NCBI GenBank assembly: GCA_030835005.1
Contig: JAUQWT010000125.1
Coordinates: forward strand, 1 to 6,812
Direction: 5' to 3'
DNA length: 6,812 bases
Source: Ignavibacteria bacterium
Lineage (GTDB): Bacteria > Bacteroidota > Ignavibacteria > Tepidaquicellales > OLB5
Part shown: piece after piece, positions 1-6,011 of the stretch
Layout: every line of letters begins with the position of its first letter
Numbering within the stretch: the stretch's first letter is position 1
Program-made: the position numbers and the translations under genes
The notes under the pieces: model-generated
Seen by the model: the letters and a program-made list of their open reading frames with translations, nothing else
What the model was told of the DNA's origin: nothing
The model's database searches: none

Positions 1-425
1 ATATCATATAATCGCCCAAGGTAGCATTTTACGTTTCGGAAATCAATTAATTCGGTTACTGCAAATGCGTCTCTTACCCTTCCTCCAGCCGCTTTTACTT
101 TTACTGAAAGTTTGCCAAATGAGCCTTCGCTGGTAAAATCCCTAACAGCTTTTCTGCTGTGGCTTTTCTTCACCCAAATATCAAGGTCAAGCGGCGATCT
201 GCCAACAACATCTCTCCGGCTTAAACCGAAGAATTCTGTAAAGCATTTATTTACTTCAATATATTTTCCGGTAGCTGCTGAAATAATGGATGCCGGAAGA
301 GGTTCGGAATTGAAAGCCTTTAAGAACTTCTTTTCGGAAACTGAATTTCGGGCAGAAGGGATTTTTCGTCTGGCGTATTTCGGGCTTTTTGTTTTGAAAA
401 CTTTTCTCCGGTTTTTGTTGATCAA
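1..425 (-). CDS. PAS-domain protein, probable sensor kinase N-terminus (partial; start uncertain)
   Basis: The minus strand is open from 446 to the left edge. After a basic Lys/Arg-rich stretch of about 30 residues comes a PAS-type sequence: SEKKFLKAFNSEPLPASII, then KYIEVNKCFTEFFGLSRRDV, then VGRSPLDLDIW, ending near the edge with CYLGRLYD. The conserved PAS pattern (F..AF...P.P, EVN..F.E..G..R..VVGRS..DL.IW) is clear. PAS domains sense ligands, redox state or light and usually sit in front of histidine kinase or GGDEF output domains, which would lie outside the window. No ATG exists in this frame. The only reasonable start is TTG at 425, without a Shine-Dalgarno site, and a TAA lies in frame at 447-449. 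The gene may therefore use TTG, be 5'-truncated, or have lost its true N-terminus to a frameshift. The PAS call is fairly sure; the start and the full protein type are not. Confidence 0.6.
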   Translation of the reverse strand, partial: MINKNRRKVFKTKSPKYARRKIPSARNSVSEKKFLKAFNSEPLPASIISAATGKYIEVNKCFTEFFGLSRRDVVGRSPLDLDIWVKKSHSRKAVRDFTSEGSFGKLSVKVKAAGGRVRDAFAVTELIDFRNVKCYLGRLYD

Positions 426-452
426 TGCACTGTAAACCAGGTTAGATTAATT

Positions 453-472
453 CCAAAGGCTTTTGCTTTTGG
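453..472. repeat. Short inverted repeat (8-bp stem, TTTT loop)
   Basis: The 20 bases can fold as CCAAAGGC, loop TTTT, GCTTTTGG, giving eight pairs including one G-U. It lies just upstream of the PAS reading frame on the minus strand. No T-run follows on either strand, so it is not a normal intrinsic terminator. A leader hairpin or a chance fold are both possible. Confidence 0.3.
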
Positions 473-550
473 TCTTCACATAAGGAACAATTTCTCAGCC
501 ATGATATTCTGATAACTTAAAACTTCTTTTTGAACAGGTTACTTACATCC

Positions 551-578
551 AGACTGTAAACTATTATGTTTTCAGTCT
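551..578. promoter_or_regulatory. Near-perfect inverted repeat, candidate operator upstream of rpiB
   Basis: The arms AGACTGTAAAC (551-561) and GTTTTCAGTCT (568-578) are complementary at 10 of 11 positions around the 6-base spacer TATTAT. The repeat lies in the roughly 250-base gene-free stretch between the divergent PAS gene and rpiB, about 105 bases before the rpiB start. There is no T-tract after it, so a dimeric regulator site is more likely than a terminator. The rest of the stretch is AT-rich, with a GATA triplet repeat at 651-662 and no coding signal. The function is inferred from position and symmetry only. Confidence 0.4.
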
Positions 579-682
579 ATTCTAATATAGCAATCTGCCA
601 TTTATTTTCAAATAATCAAAATGACTACAAACTAACTTCTTTATTTTATTGATAGATAGATAATTAATGGTTAATTTGCAGC

Positions 683-1132
683 ATGGATAAGATAATTATT
701 GGTGCAGATCACAGAGGTTTTAACCTGAAGGAAAATCTGAAAAAAACACTTGGCAATAGCTTTAGTGTAATTGATGTCGGGACAAACTCAGATAAGCCTG
801 TTGACTACCCGGATATTGCGGAGTTAATTGCCGCCAAAATACAGTCCGGAGAGGCAAACAAAGGTGTTCTGCTTTGCGGCAGCGGAGTTGGCGCATGTGT
901 CGCGGCCAATAAATTCAAAGGCATTCGTGCCGCAATATGCCATGATACATTTTCCGCGCACCAGGGCGTTGAAGATGACGATATGAATGTTATTTGCCTT
1001 GGCGGCGGGATCGTTGGGCCTTCTTTGGCGGAAGAGATAATTAACACTTTTCTGAACGCAAAATTCAAACCCGAAGAAAGATACATCAGAAGATTAGAAA
1101 AAATAAAGAGAATAGAGGATAAGAATCTGTAA
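683..1132 (+). CDS. rpiB: Ribose-5-phosphate isomerase B (RpiB/LacAB family)
   Basis: This 149-residue cytoplasmic enzyme, of normal family length, would interconvert ribose 5-phosphate and ribulose 5-phosphate in the non-oxidative pentose phosphate pathway. The N-terminus has the GADHRG motif (D9, H10). DYPD (41-44) follows, then the active-site loop LLCGSGVG with the catalytic-base cysteine C65, then AANKFKGIRAA (74-84). The C-terminal RYIRRLEKI (133-141) supplies phosphate-binding arginines. The ATG at 683 places GADH at the expected distance from the N-terminus; no clear Shine-Dalgarno site precedes it. One oddity is EDDDMN at 97-102. In E. coli RpiB the ring-opening His99 aligns with position 98, which is Asp here. 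The gene stands alone and converges with aat, 60 bases away, with no obvious terminator between. A LacAB-like sugar-phosphate isomerase acting on another substrate is the alternative. Family assignment is secure. Confidence 0.95.
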   Translation: MDKIIIGADHRGFNLKENLKKTLGNSFSVIDVGTNSDKPVDYPDIAELIAAKIQSGEANKGVLLCGSGVGACVAANKFKGIRAAICHDTFSAHQGVEDDDMNVICLGGGIVGPSLAEEIINTFLNAKFKPEERYIRRLEKIKRIEDKNL

Positions 1133-1192
1133 TGCTTTATTTAATTTGATCACTGTTTCGCAATATCGTAATCTTTCTATTTAATTGTTTAA

Positions 1193-1810
1193 TCATATCA
1201 CTATTTGTTTCTTAACGCTCATTGCCCTGTCAAGAATTTCAAGATAAGACCGCTTTGATATTTCTATTGCACCAAACTGCTCAAAGTGATTTGTCATCAT
1301 TTGAATATCAAGCAGAATGAAATTGTTCCGTTTAAGTATTTCGTAGAGCTTTACTACGCATACTTTTGATGCGTTGTTTACGGTACGGAACATCGATTCG
1401 CCAAAGAAAGCTCCCTTGTATGCAACGCCGTACAGTCCGCCGGCAAGCGCTCCGGTTTCTTTATCCCATGCCTCGATACTGTGCGCAAAACCTCTTGTAT
1501 ACAGATCTTTAAATGCACTTATGATGAGATCATTTATCCATGTTGTATCTCTGGCAGCACAATTATTGATTACCTCATCAAAAGCCATATCAACTGTTAC
1601 CTTGAATTTTTCTTTCTTCAATACCTGCCTTAGTGAACGTGAAATTCTCATTTCACTGCCCGGCTGTTCAATAGGCATAATTGCACGCGGTGATGCTTCA
1701 TACCACGCGATAGAGCCGTCTTCCTCGCCCATTGGGAAAATTCCCATAGAATAGCCGTTTAAAACCTGGTGCCATTCTAAAGTGCGGTATTTGTATTGCT
1801 GTGGTTTCAA
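1193..1810 (-). CDS. aat: Leucyl/phenylalanyl-tRNA--protein transferase
   Basis: Aat moves Leu or Phe from aminoacyl-tRNA onto proteins with N-terminal Arg or Lys, creating a primary N-degron for ClpS. Family motifs appear in order: GYSMGIFPM (19-27), AWYEASPRAI (35-44), TWINDLI (90-96), GFAHSIEAW (107-115), GGLYGVA (124-130), FFGESMF (135-141) with the catalytic glutamate E138, and LLDIQ (166-170) with D168 and Q170, followed by H175 and FGAIEI. At about 205 residues it is the short form of the family; E. coli Aat has 234. The start is TTG at 1810. No ATG lies between the clpS stop and Met22, and Met22 is inside the conserved motif, so TTG is the best choice although no Shine-Dalgarno site precedes it. 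It follows clpS by 42 bases in the same frame and is probably co-transcribed. Function is secure; the exact start is not. Confidence 0.93.
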   Translation of the reverse strand: MKPQQYKYRTLEWHQVLNGYSMGIFPMGEEDGSIAWYEASPRAIMPIEQPGSEMRISRSLRQVLKKEKFKVTVDMAFDEVINNCAARDTTWINDLIISAFKDLYTRGFAHSIEAWDKETGALAGGLYGVAYKGAFFGESMFRTVNNASKVCVVKLYEILKRNNFILLDIQMMTNHFEQFGAIEISKRSYLEILDRAMSVKKQIVI

Positions 1811-1852
1811 CTTTCGGCTGGGAAAGAGAAATTTAGATTTACAGTTCTGCTT

Positions 1853-2140
1853 TTAAGCATTTACTTCTATTGATGTTCTAAGCGCTATTTCCTCAAGTAC
1901 TGACTGTGCTTTCAAGCACTCGCCAAGCTCTCCCGAAAGTACTGCTGCGCGGCCTTTATTGTGTACTTCCATCGTAATAGATTCGGCTTTATCATAACCG
2001 CATCCCGCTGCAAGCATTACCTGGTTAATGACCTCATCAAAATCATGATGCGAATCATTATAAAGGATCAATGTGAAACCATGGCTCGTTGTATCAATAT
2101 CGATGGCTTCAGGCGATAATATTTCTTCTGTACTCGGCAT
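1853..2140 (-). CDS. clpS: ATP-dependent Clp protease adaptor ClpS
   Basis: ClpS is a small cytoplasmic adaptor that binds proteins with N-terminal Leu, Phe, Tyr or Trp and hands them to a Clp AAA+ unfoldase (ClpA or ClpC) for ClpP degradation. The 95-residue length fits. An acidic, probably flexible N-terminal tail (1-18) leads to the core FTLILYNDSHHDFDEVI (22-38). The N28-D29 pair and H60 (EVHNKGRA, 58-65) match the E. coli residues N34, D35 and H66 that hold the substrate alpha-amino group. The usual third acidic residue is S30, and the position of the E. coli gatekeeper M40 is F34. The ATG at 2140 has an A/T-rich leader without Shine-Dalgarno sequence. The next gene downstream is aat, which makes ClpS substrates. 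The upstream AAA+ gene ends 107 bases earlier and could share the transcript. No ClpA/ClpC or ClpP gene is in the window. Confidence 0.93.
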   Translation of the reverse strand: MPSTEEILSPEAIDIDTTSHGFTLILYNDSHHDFDEVINQVMLAAGCGYDKAESITMEVHNKGRAAVLSGELGECLKAQSVLEEIALRTSIEVNA

Positions 2141-2247
2141 TTATTATTTAATTAATCAAACTGCAAAAGTCTTTGCTGTGTTAAGTTCATCTACAGACTC
2201 TTGTATTCCCAATTCACCTGTAACGTGCAATCGGCAATCCAAAATCA

Positions 2248-3822
2248 TCAGAAATTCCATTCTTCGCTCTCATAATCATATGACGATCTGGAGCCCTTTT
2301 GGGTTGCCTTGTTGTTGTATAACATAGCTCCAACCATATCTTTATATGAAACCCCTTCGTCCATTTCGTCTTTGGCAATTTTGGAATTATTGTGCAATCC
2401 TTCAAGCATAAACTCCATCATGGAAGCCAGCTCATAATCGTTCTCCACTGTTTTTATGAATTTCTTCACCGTTTTTTCAAGACCATCAACACGCTTCAAA
2501 TTACTAAAATACTCCTTAAAGCTCATATCATCATTCAGTTCAAGATAATTGCCTGATTCAAACCATTTTATTATCTCGGCATACACTTCAGTACCTGATT
2601 GATTCTCTTCGATAGCCACTCCCTGCAATCCGGGAGGCCGTTTTGATTTCTTTTGCAGCGGGTCAGGGAAATACTTCCTGAAGACTTCGCGAACACTCTT
2701 GCCTATCAATGCCTTACTTACTTTCACCGGGCCTTCCTGTTCGCCTTCAAAAACAAGCTCGATCTTGCCCGTCATTCCGGGCAGCGCAGCGTTCACATCG
2801 GTAATTCTTGGAAAAATTATATTTTCACCATTTATAATTGAGCGGCGCTCTGCATTGCTTATCAGATTTTCCATTGCGGATATTGTCAGCCTTGCGCTTA
2901 CACCTGATTTTTGCTCAACAAATTCGCTCCGTCTGGCCTCGTGAGCAGCCAATTCAATGATCTCTTTCATATAATAAGGAATAACAACTTCTTTATCATG
3001 ATGGCGCCTTAACCAGCTTTGTGATTCAGTGATCTTGATCCCGTCCTCAATGCTCTTTGGATAATGTGTTAGTATCTGTGAGTCAATCCTGTCTTTAAGC
3101 GGAGTAATGATATTTCCTCTGTTGGTATAGTCTTCGGGATTGGCAGTATAAACAATAAAAACATCCAGCGGGAAGCGGATATTGAATCCTCGTATTTGTA
3201 TATCTCGCTCCTGCATAATGTTTAACAGCCCCACCTGTATCCTCGGCTGAAGATCGGGCAATTCATTTATCGCAAAGATTCCGCGGTTCATTCTGGGTAT
3301 TATCCCAAAATGTATAGCGCCTTCATGCGAGTAATGCAGACGCTGTGTTGCAGCTTTTATGGGATCGATATCACCGATAAGATCTGCAATTGTAACATCC
3401 GGAGTTGCAAGCTTTTCCCCGAACCGGTTATCTCTGTCGATCCATTCAATTTCAGTCTCATCGCCTTTTTGGCTGACTGTATCAACTGCAAATTTAGAAA
3501 TGGGCCTGAATGGATTATCGTTTATTTCAGAGCCTTTGATTATCGGAGTATATTCGTCAAGCAGATCAACAAGCATTCTTGCCATTTTTGTTTTCGCCTG
3601 TCCTCGTAAACCAAGGAAAATAATATCATGCTTGGCAAGTATTGCATTAACAACCTGCGGTATTACTGTTTTTTCGTATCCAATTATCCCGGGGAATACT
3701 TCTTCCTTATTTTTGAGCCTTTCTACCAGATTTTTGCGTATCTCGTCTTTTACAGATAGCACCTTATATCCGCTTCTTTTTAGCTCGCCTAGTGTCTTTG
3801 GATAGTTTCCTGAGGCTGTCAT
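2248..3822 (-). CDS. ChlI/MoxR-like AAA+ ATPase (magnesium-chelatase-type)
   Basis: This 524-residue cytoplasmic AAA+ protein resembles the Mg-chelatase ChlI/MoxR clade. After FPGIIGYEK (43-51) come a Walker A-like loop GLRGQAKT (71-78), a Walker B-like strand IFAINEL (182-188), sensor-1 NPED (228-231) and PLKDRID (241-247) with a likely arginine finger R245. The helical insert QVGLLNIMQERDIQIRG (196-212) is typical of the clade. Two motif residues are unusual: Ala replaces the last Gly of the Walker A loop, and Asn186 replaces the Walker B Asp before Glu187. I recall similar variants in Bacteroidetes relatives, so this is probably a family trait. The C-terminal part (about 370-524) is charged with no recognised domain. 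The nearby genes include no chlorophyll genes and no VWA partner, so a chaperone-like or remodelling role is more plausible than Mg chelation; substrate unknown. A purine-rich AAAGGAAAG sequence precedes the ATG at 3822. Confidence 0.85.
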   Translation of the reverse strand: MTASGNYPKTLGELKRSGYKVLSVKDEIRKNLVERLKNKEEVFPGIIGYEKTVIPQVVNAILAKHDIIFLGLRGQAKTKMARMLVDLLDEYTPIIKGSEINDNPFRPISKFAVDTVSQKGDETEIEWIDRDNRFGEKLATPDVTIADLIGDIDPIKAATQRLHYSHEGAIHFGIIPRMNRGIFAINELPDLQPRIQVGLLNIMQERDIQIRGFNIRFPLDVFIVYTANPEDYTNRGNIITPLKDRIDSQILTHYPKSIEDGIKITESQSWLRRHHDKEVVIPYYMKEIIELAAHEARRSEFVEQKSGVSARLTISAMENLISNAERRSIINGENIIFPRITDVNAALPGMTGKIELVFEGEQEGPVKVSKALIGKSVREVFRKYFPDPLQKKSKRPPGLQGVAIEENQSGTEVYAEIIKWFESGNYLELNDDMSFKEYFSNLKRVDGLEKTVKKFIKTVENDYELASMMEFMLEGLHNNSKIAKDEMDEGVSYKDMVGAMLYNNKATQKGSRSSYDYESEEWNF

Positions 3823-4004
3823 ATAATAAGTTCTTTCCTTTTTGTTATTTTTAAAAATTAATTAAAATAGTTGTAGAAATCAACTTCATAAATTTAACTA
3901 AACTAATTTACAGCAAGCTCATAACAGTGCTTTATATTAAACAACAATTGGGTATCCTCACCTGTTCCAAAAATGTCTGGCGCGGATTCATTGCAGAAGC
4001 CGTT

Positions 4005-4037
4005 AAAAAAACCGGCATATCATATCGATCTGCCGGT
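4005..4037 (-). terminator. Rho-independent terminator of the CBS-domain gene
   Basis: Read on the minus strand, the stem ACCGGCA / TGCCGGT (7 bp, 13-base loop, 4011-4037) is followed directly by a T-run (4005-4010, continuing the final stem T). It lies 45 bases after the stop codon of the CBS-domain gene and separates it from the AAA+ gene. The remainder of the 3823-4082 stretch is AT-rich and shows no convincing gene. Confidence 0.8.
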
Positions 4038-4082
4038 CTGCAAAAATAGTATTCTTTCCCCTTGAATTTGAATACTAAAAAA

Positions 4083-4514
4083 CTATTTGTAGTAATAAAT
4101 ATACGTATTCAGATTTTCGATTTCCTGCTTCTTCTCTTCAGCATCTTCCTGCATCAGGTCGCGCATCGAGATCATTCCGATAAGTTTATCCCCGTCTCTC
4201 ACAGGCATATGCCGGATATTTTCCTGCTGCATTATCTTAATACATTCTTCATATGAATCCCCTGCTTCCATAAGAATTACTCCTTTTGTCATGACTTCAT
4301 CTATCTTGGTGCTCTCCATATCAAGCTTCTTGGCGGCGCATTTTATCATCAGGTCACGTTCGGAGAAGATCCCTTTAAGTTTGCCGTCCTTATCAAGTAC
4401 AGGCACGGCACCCACATTATTCTCTGCCATATGTCTGACTACTTCGTAAACACTTATACCCGTATTTACAAAGTGCATCGGTTTATCCTGGCAAATATCG
4501 CGCAATGATTTCAT
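4083..4514 (-). CDS. Stand-alone two-CBS-domain protein
   Basis: This 143-residue cytoplasmic protein consists almost only of a CBS pair (Bateman module), which usually binds AMP, ATP, SAM or similar adenosyl ligands and acts as an energy or metabolite sensor. CBS1 covers about 12-60 and ends in GIFSERDLM (48-56). CBS2 covers about 72-123 and ends in GMISMRDLM (113-121). Both carry the S/T-x-x-D ribose-binding signature (S51/D54 and S116/D119). A charged helical tail (EDAEEKKQEIENLN) follows. The frame stays open upstream to a TTG at 4679, but the start is placed at ATG 4514, where an AAGGAG site lies 7 bases upstream and the CBS domain begins. The gene has its own terminator downstream, so it is probably monocistronic. 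It is divergent from the propeller gene. No partner domain is attached, so the regulated target is unknown. Confidence 0.9.
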   Translation of the reverse strand: MKSLRDICQDKPMHFVNTGISVYEVVRHMAENNVGAVPVLDKDGKLKGIFSERDLMIKCAAKKLDMESTKIDEVMTKGVILMEAGDSYEECIKIMQQENIRHMPVRDGDKLIGMISMRDLMQEDAEEKKQEIENLNTYIYYYK

Positions 4515-4521
4515 TATCAAA

Positions 4522-4527
4522 CTCCTT
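4522..4527 (-). promoter_or_regulatory. Ribosome binding site of the CBS-domain gene
   Basis: AAGGAG on the minus strand, 7 bases before ATG 4514. It is the clearest Shine-Dalgarno match in the window and decides the start, ruling out the longer 198-residue reading that begins at a TTG. Confidence 0.8.
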
Positions 4528-4540
4528 CCCGTGTTGTTTT

Positions 4541-4599
4541 GGATTTGTTTAAAATAGTAAATTATTAGCGGTAATACAACTTTATAATTTAACAAATCC
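4541..4599. promoter_or_regulatory. Long imperfect palindrome between CBS and propeller genes
   Basis: Outer arms GGATTTGTT (4541-4549) and AACAAATCC (4591-4599) are perfectly complementary and continue inward as AAA/TTT with one bulged base. A second small palindrome, TATTA-GCGG-TAATA (4563-4576), has almost the same centre, near 4570. The whole lies 27 bases upstream of the CBS start on the minus strand. As DNA it could be an operator; as RNA it could be a leader hairpin just before the Shine-Dalgarno site. Either function is inferred. Confidence 0.45.
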
Positions 4600-4691
4600 C
4601 GTTTGCTAAAGGATTCACTCATTTTTTTGTGAAAAAAATTGATTATGCAGCGCAATTTTGTTAATTTTACCAAAACCAAAAAGGAAAATTT

Positions 4692-5918
4692 ATGAATAGA
4701 TCCATCTTTACCGTTTTTTTCATAATGTTTTTATACGTTTCATTTACCAAGGCAGATTGGCAGCCGCAGGTTTCGGGTACATCTGAAAATCTCTACTCGG
4801 TATATTTCATTAATCAGAATACAGGCTGGGTAGTTGGCTTTAACGGAAAAATTCTTTATACTTCCAATGGCGGCATTAACTGGAATGCACAAAGCTCAGG
4901 CACAACACAAACTTTATTTAATGTTGATTTTGTTTCAGCATCTACCGGATTCATTTGCGGCAGTCTGAATACTTCGCTCAAAACAACTAACGGGGGATTG
5001 AACTGGTCTTCGCTTGGAGTTGTTAACATGACAAGCATTAACGATATAGATTTTGCTGATGCAAATACGGGCTACGTGTGCGGTGCAGACGGTGATATTT
5101 CAAGAACTACAAACGGGGGTGCAAACTGGACAAAGTTTGATGTATCAACAACAGATTTTTTTGTGATCAAAACGCTTGCACCGCCTTTGGTTTATGTTTG
5201 CGGGATCAGTGGCACAATCTACTGGACCACGAACAGTGGAGCTAACTGGGTTCAGCAAACAACCGGTTCTAATAATTACATAAGCGCGATCGGATTTGCA
5301 CCTCCGCATATCGGTTATTTTACTACACTTGGCTTAACGGAACAAGTATATAAATCCACAAATGACGGAACAAACTGGATTGAAGTAACTTCTCCGGGCA
5401 ATACTGCCGGATTGAATGATCTTGCAGTAGTAACCAATACAATCGTTTACGGTGTCGGTCCTTCCGGAGTCATAAGGAGAACAACTAACGGCGGAACTTC
5501 ATGGGAAACTCAGCCGTCAGGTGATAATATTACTTTCTTAAGAGGGATCTTCATGGTAGATTCCAGCCTGGGATATGTTGTAGGCAACAACGGAAGAATT
5601 TTGAAAACCGTTAATGGCGGCATTGGCATCCAGCAGATCAGTTCAAGCGTTCCAAACGGTTTCACCCTTAAGCAGAACTATCCAAATCCGTTTAATCCTG
5701 TTACTCATATAGAGTTCTCCATCCCGAAAAGCGGCAATGTGAAACTTAAAATCTATGATGTTAGCGGGAAAGTAGCCGCTGTACCGGTAAATCAGAATCT
5801 ATCCATTGGCACATACAAAATTGATTTCGATGCTTCACAACTTGCCAGTGGCGTCTATTTTTACTCTATACTGTCTGGTGATTTTACCCTGACAAAACGA
5901 ATGATACTGGTAAAATAA
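4692..5918 (+). CDS. Exported YCF48-like beta-propeller with type IX secretion sorting domain
   Basis: The 408-residue protein starts with a signal peptide (hydrophobic 5-18, likely cleavage after A21). It then has seven copies of a repeat of about 41 residues, each ending in a (T/S)xNxGxxW-type turn: at 57, 98, 139, 179, 222, 264 and a degenerate TVNGGIG at 306. This is the YCF48/BNR-like pattern, and seven copies suggest one complete seven-bladed propeller. The C-terminus (about 322-408) is a Por/type IX sorting domain with QNYPNPFNP (328-336), KIYDVSGK (353-360), ASGVYFY (385-391) and the basic end KRMILVK. It is probably exported to the periplasm by Sec, then moved across the outer membrane and surface-attached or released. 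YCF48 proteins aid photosystem II assembly in phototrophs; here the domain is likely only a scaffold, with ligand unknown. An AAAGGAAAA sequence precedes the ATG, and a terminator follows the stop. Confidence 0.92.
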   Translation: MNRSIFTVFFIMFLYVSFTKADWQPQVSGTSENLYSVYFINQNTGWVVGFNGKILYTSNGGINWNAQSSGTTQTLFNVDFVSASTGFICGSLNTSLKTTNGGLNWSSLGVVNMTSINDIDFADANTGYVCGADGDISRTTNGGANWTKFDVSTTDFFVIKTLAPPLVYVCGISGTIYWTTNSGANWVQQTTGSNNYISAIGFAPPHIGYFTTLGLTEQVYKSTNDGTNWIEVTSPGNTAGLNDLAVVTNTIVYGVGPSGVIRRTTNGGTSWETQPSGDNITFLRGIFMVDSSLGYVVGNNGRILKTVNGGIGIQQISSSVPNGFTLKQNYPNPFNPVTHIEFSIPKSGNVKLKIYDVSGKVAAVPVNQNLSIGTYKIDFDASQLASGVYFYSILSGDFTLTKRMILVK

Positions 5919-5940
5919 TCACAAAAGTATTTTATTGCCT

Positions 5941-5971
5941 AAAAGAGACAGGCTAAATACCTGTCTTTTTT
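5941..5971 (+). terminator. Rho-independent terminator, possibly bidirectional
   Basis: AGACAGG (5946-5952), a 7-base loop and CCTGTCT (5960-5966) form a 7-bp stem followed by six T (5966-5971). Four A precede the stem (5941-5944), so the minus strand also reads stem then TCTTTT. It ends the propeller gene and could stop the convergent dehydrogenase-like gene, whose stop codon is at 6012. Confidence 0.85.
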
Positions 5972-6011
5972 GGTTCATCTTAATAATTCATTTTCTTTAA
6001 TCATAAAGAGT

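Noticed and set aside
112..435. A 107-codon plus-strand reading frame at the left end.
   Set aside because: It is antisense to the PAS-domain frame, which matches a known domain; the plus-strand translation shows no recognisable feature.
651..662. Three tandem GATA units before rpiB.
   Set aside because: Short low-complexity run in AT-rich DNA; no evidence of function.
1133..1192. Possible terminator between the convergent rpiB and aat genes.
   Set aside because: I could find no stable hairpin with a T-run on either strand.
3359..3805. A 148-codon plus-strand frame inside the AAA+ gene, and other long opposite-strand frames there.
   Set aside because: They are antisense shadows of a well-supported ATPase and show no domain or start signal.
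3847..3858. Perfect 12-base palindrome ATTTTTAAAAAT before the AAA+ gene.
   Set aside because: Pure A/T sequence of this sort is expected by chance in such an AT-rich leader.
3973..4065. A 30-codon plus-strand reading frame starting at an ATG.
   Set aside because: It has no ribosome binding site and runs through the terminator hairpin of the CBS gene.
4515..4679. A 55-residue N-terminal extension of the CBS protein from TTG 4679.
   Set aside because: The extension overlaps the palindrome and the divergent promoter region, whereas ATG 4514 has a strong AAGGAG site and starts right before the CBS domain.
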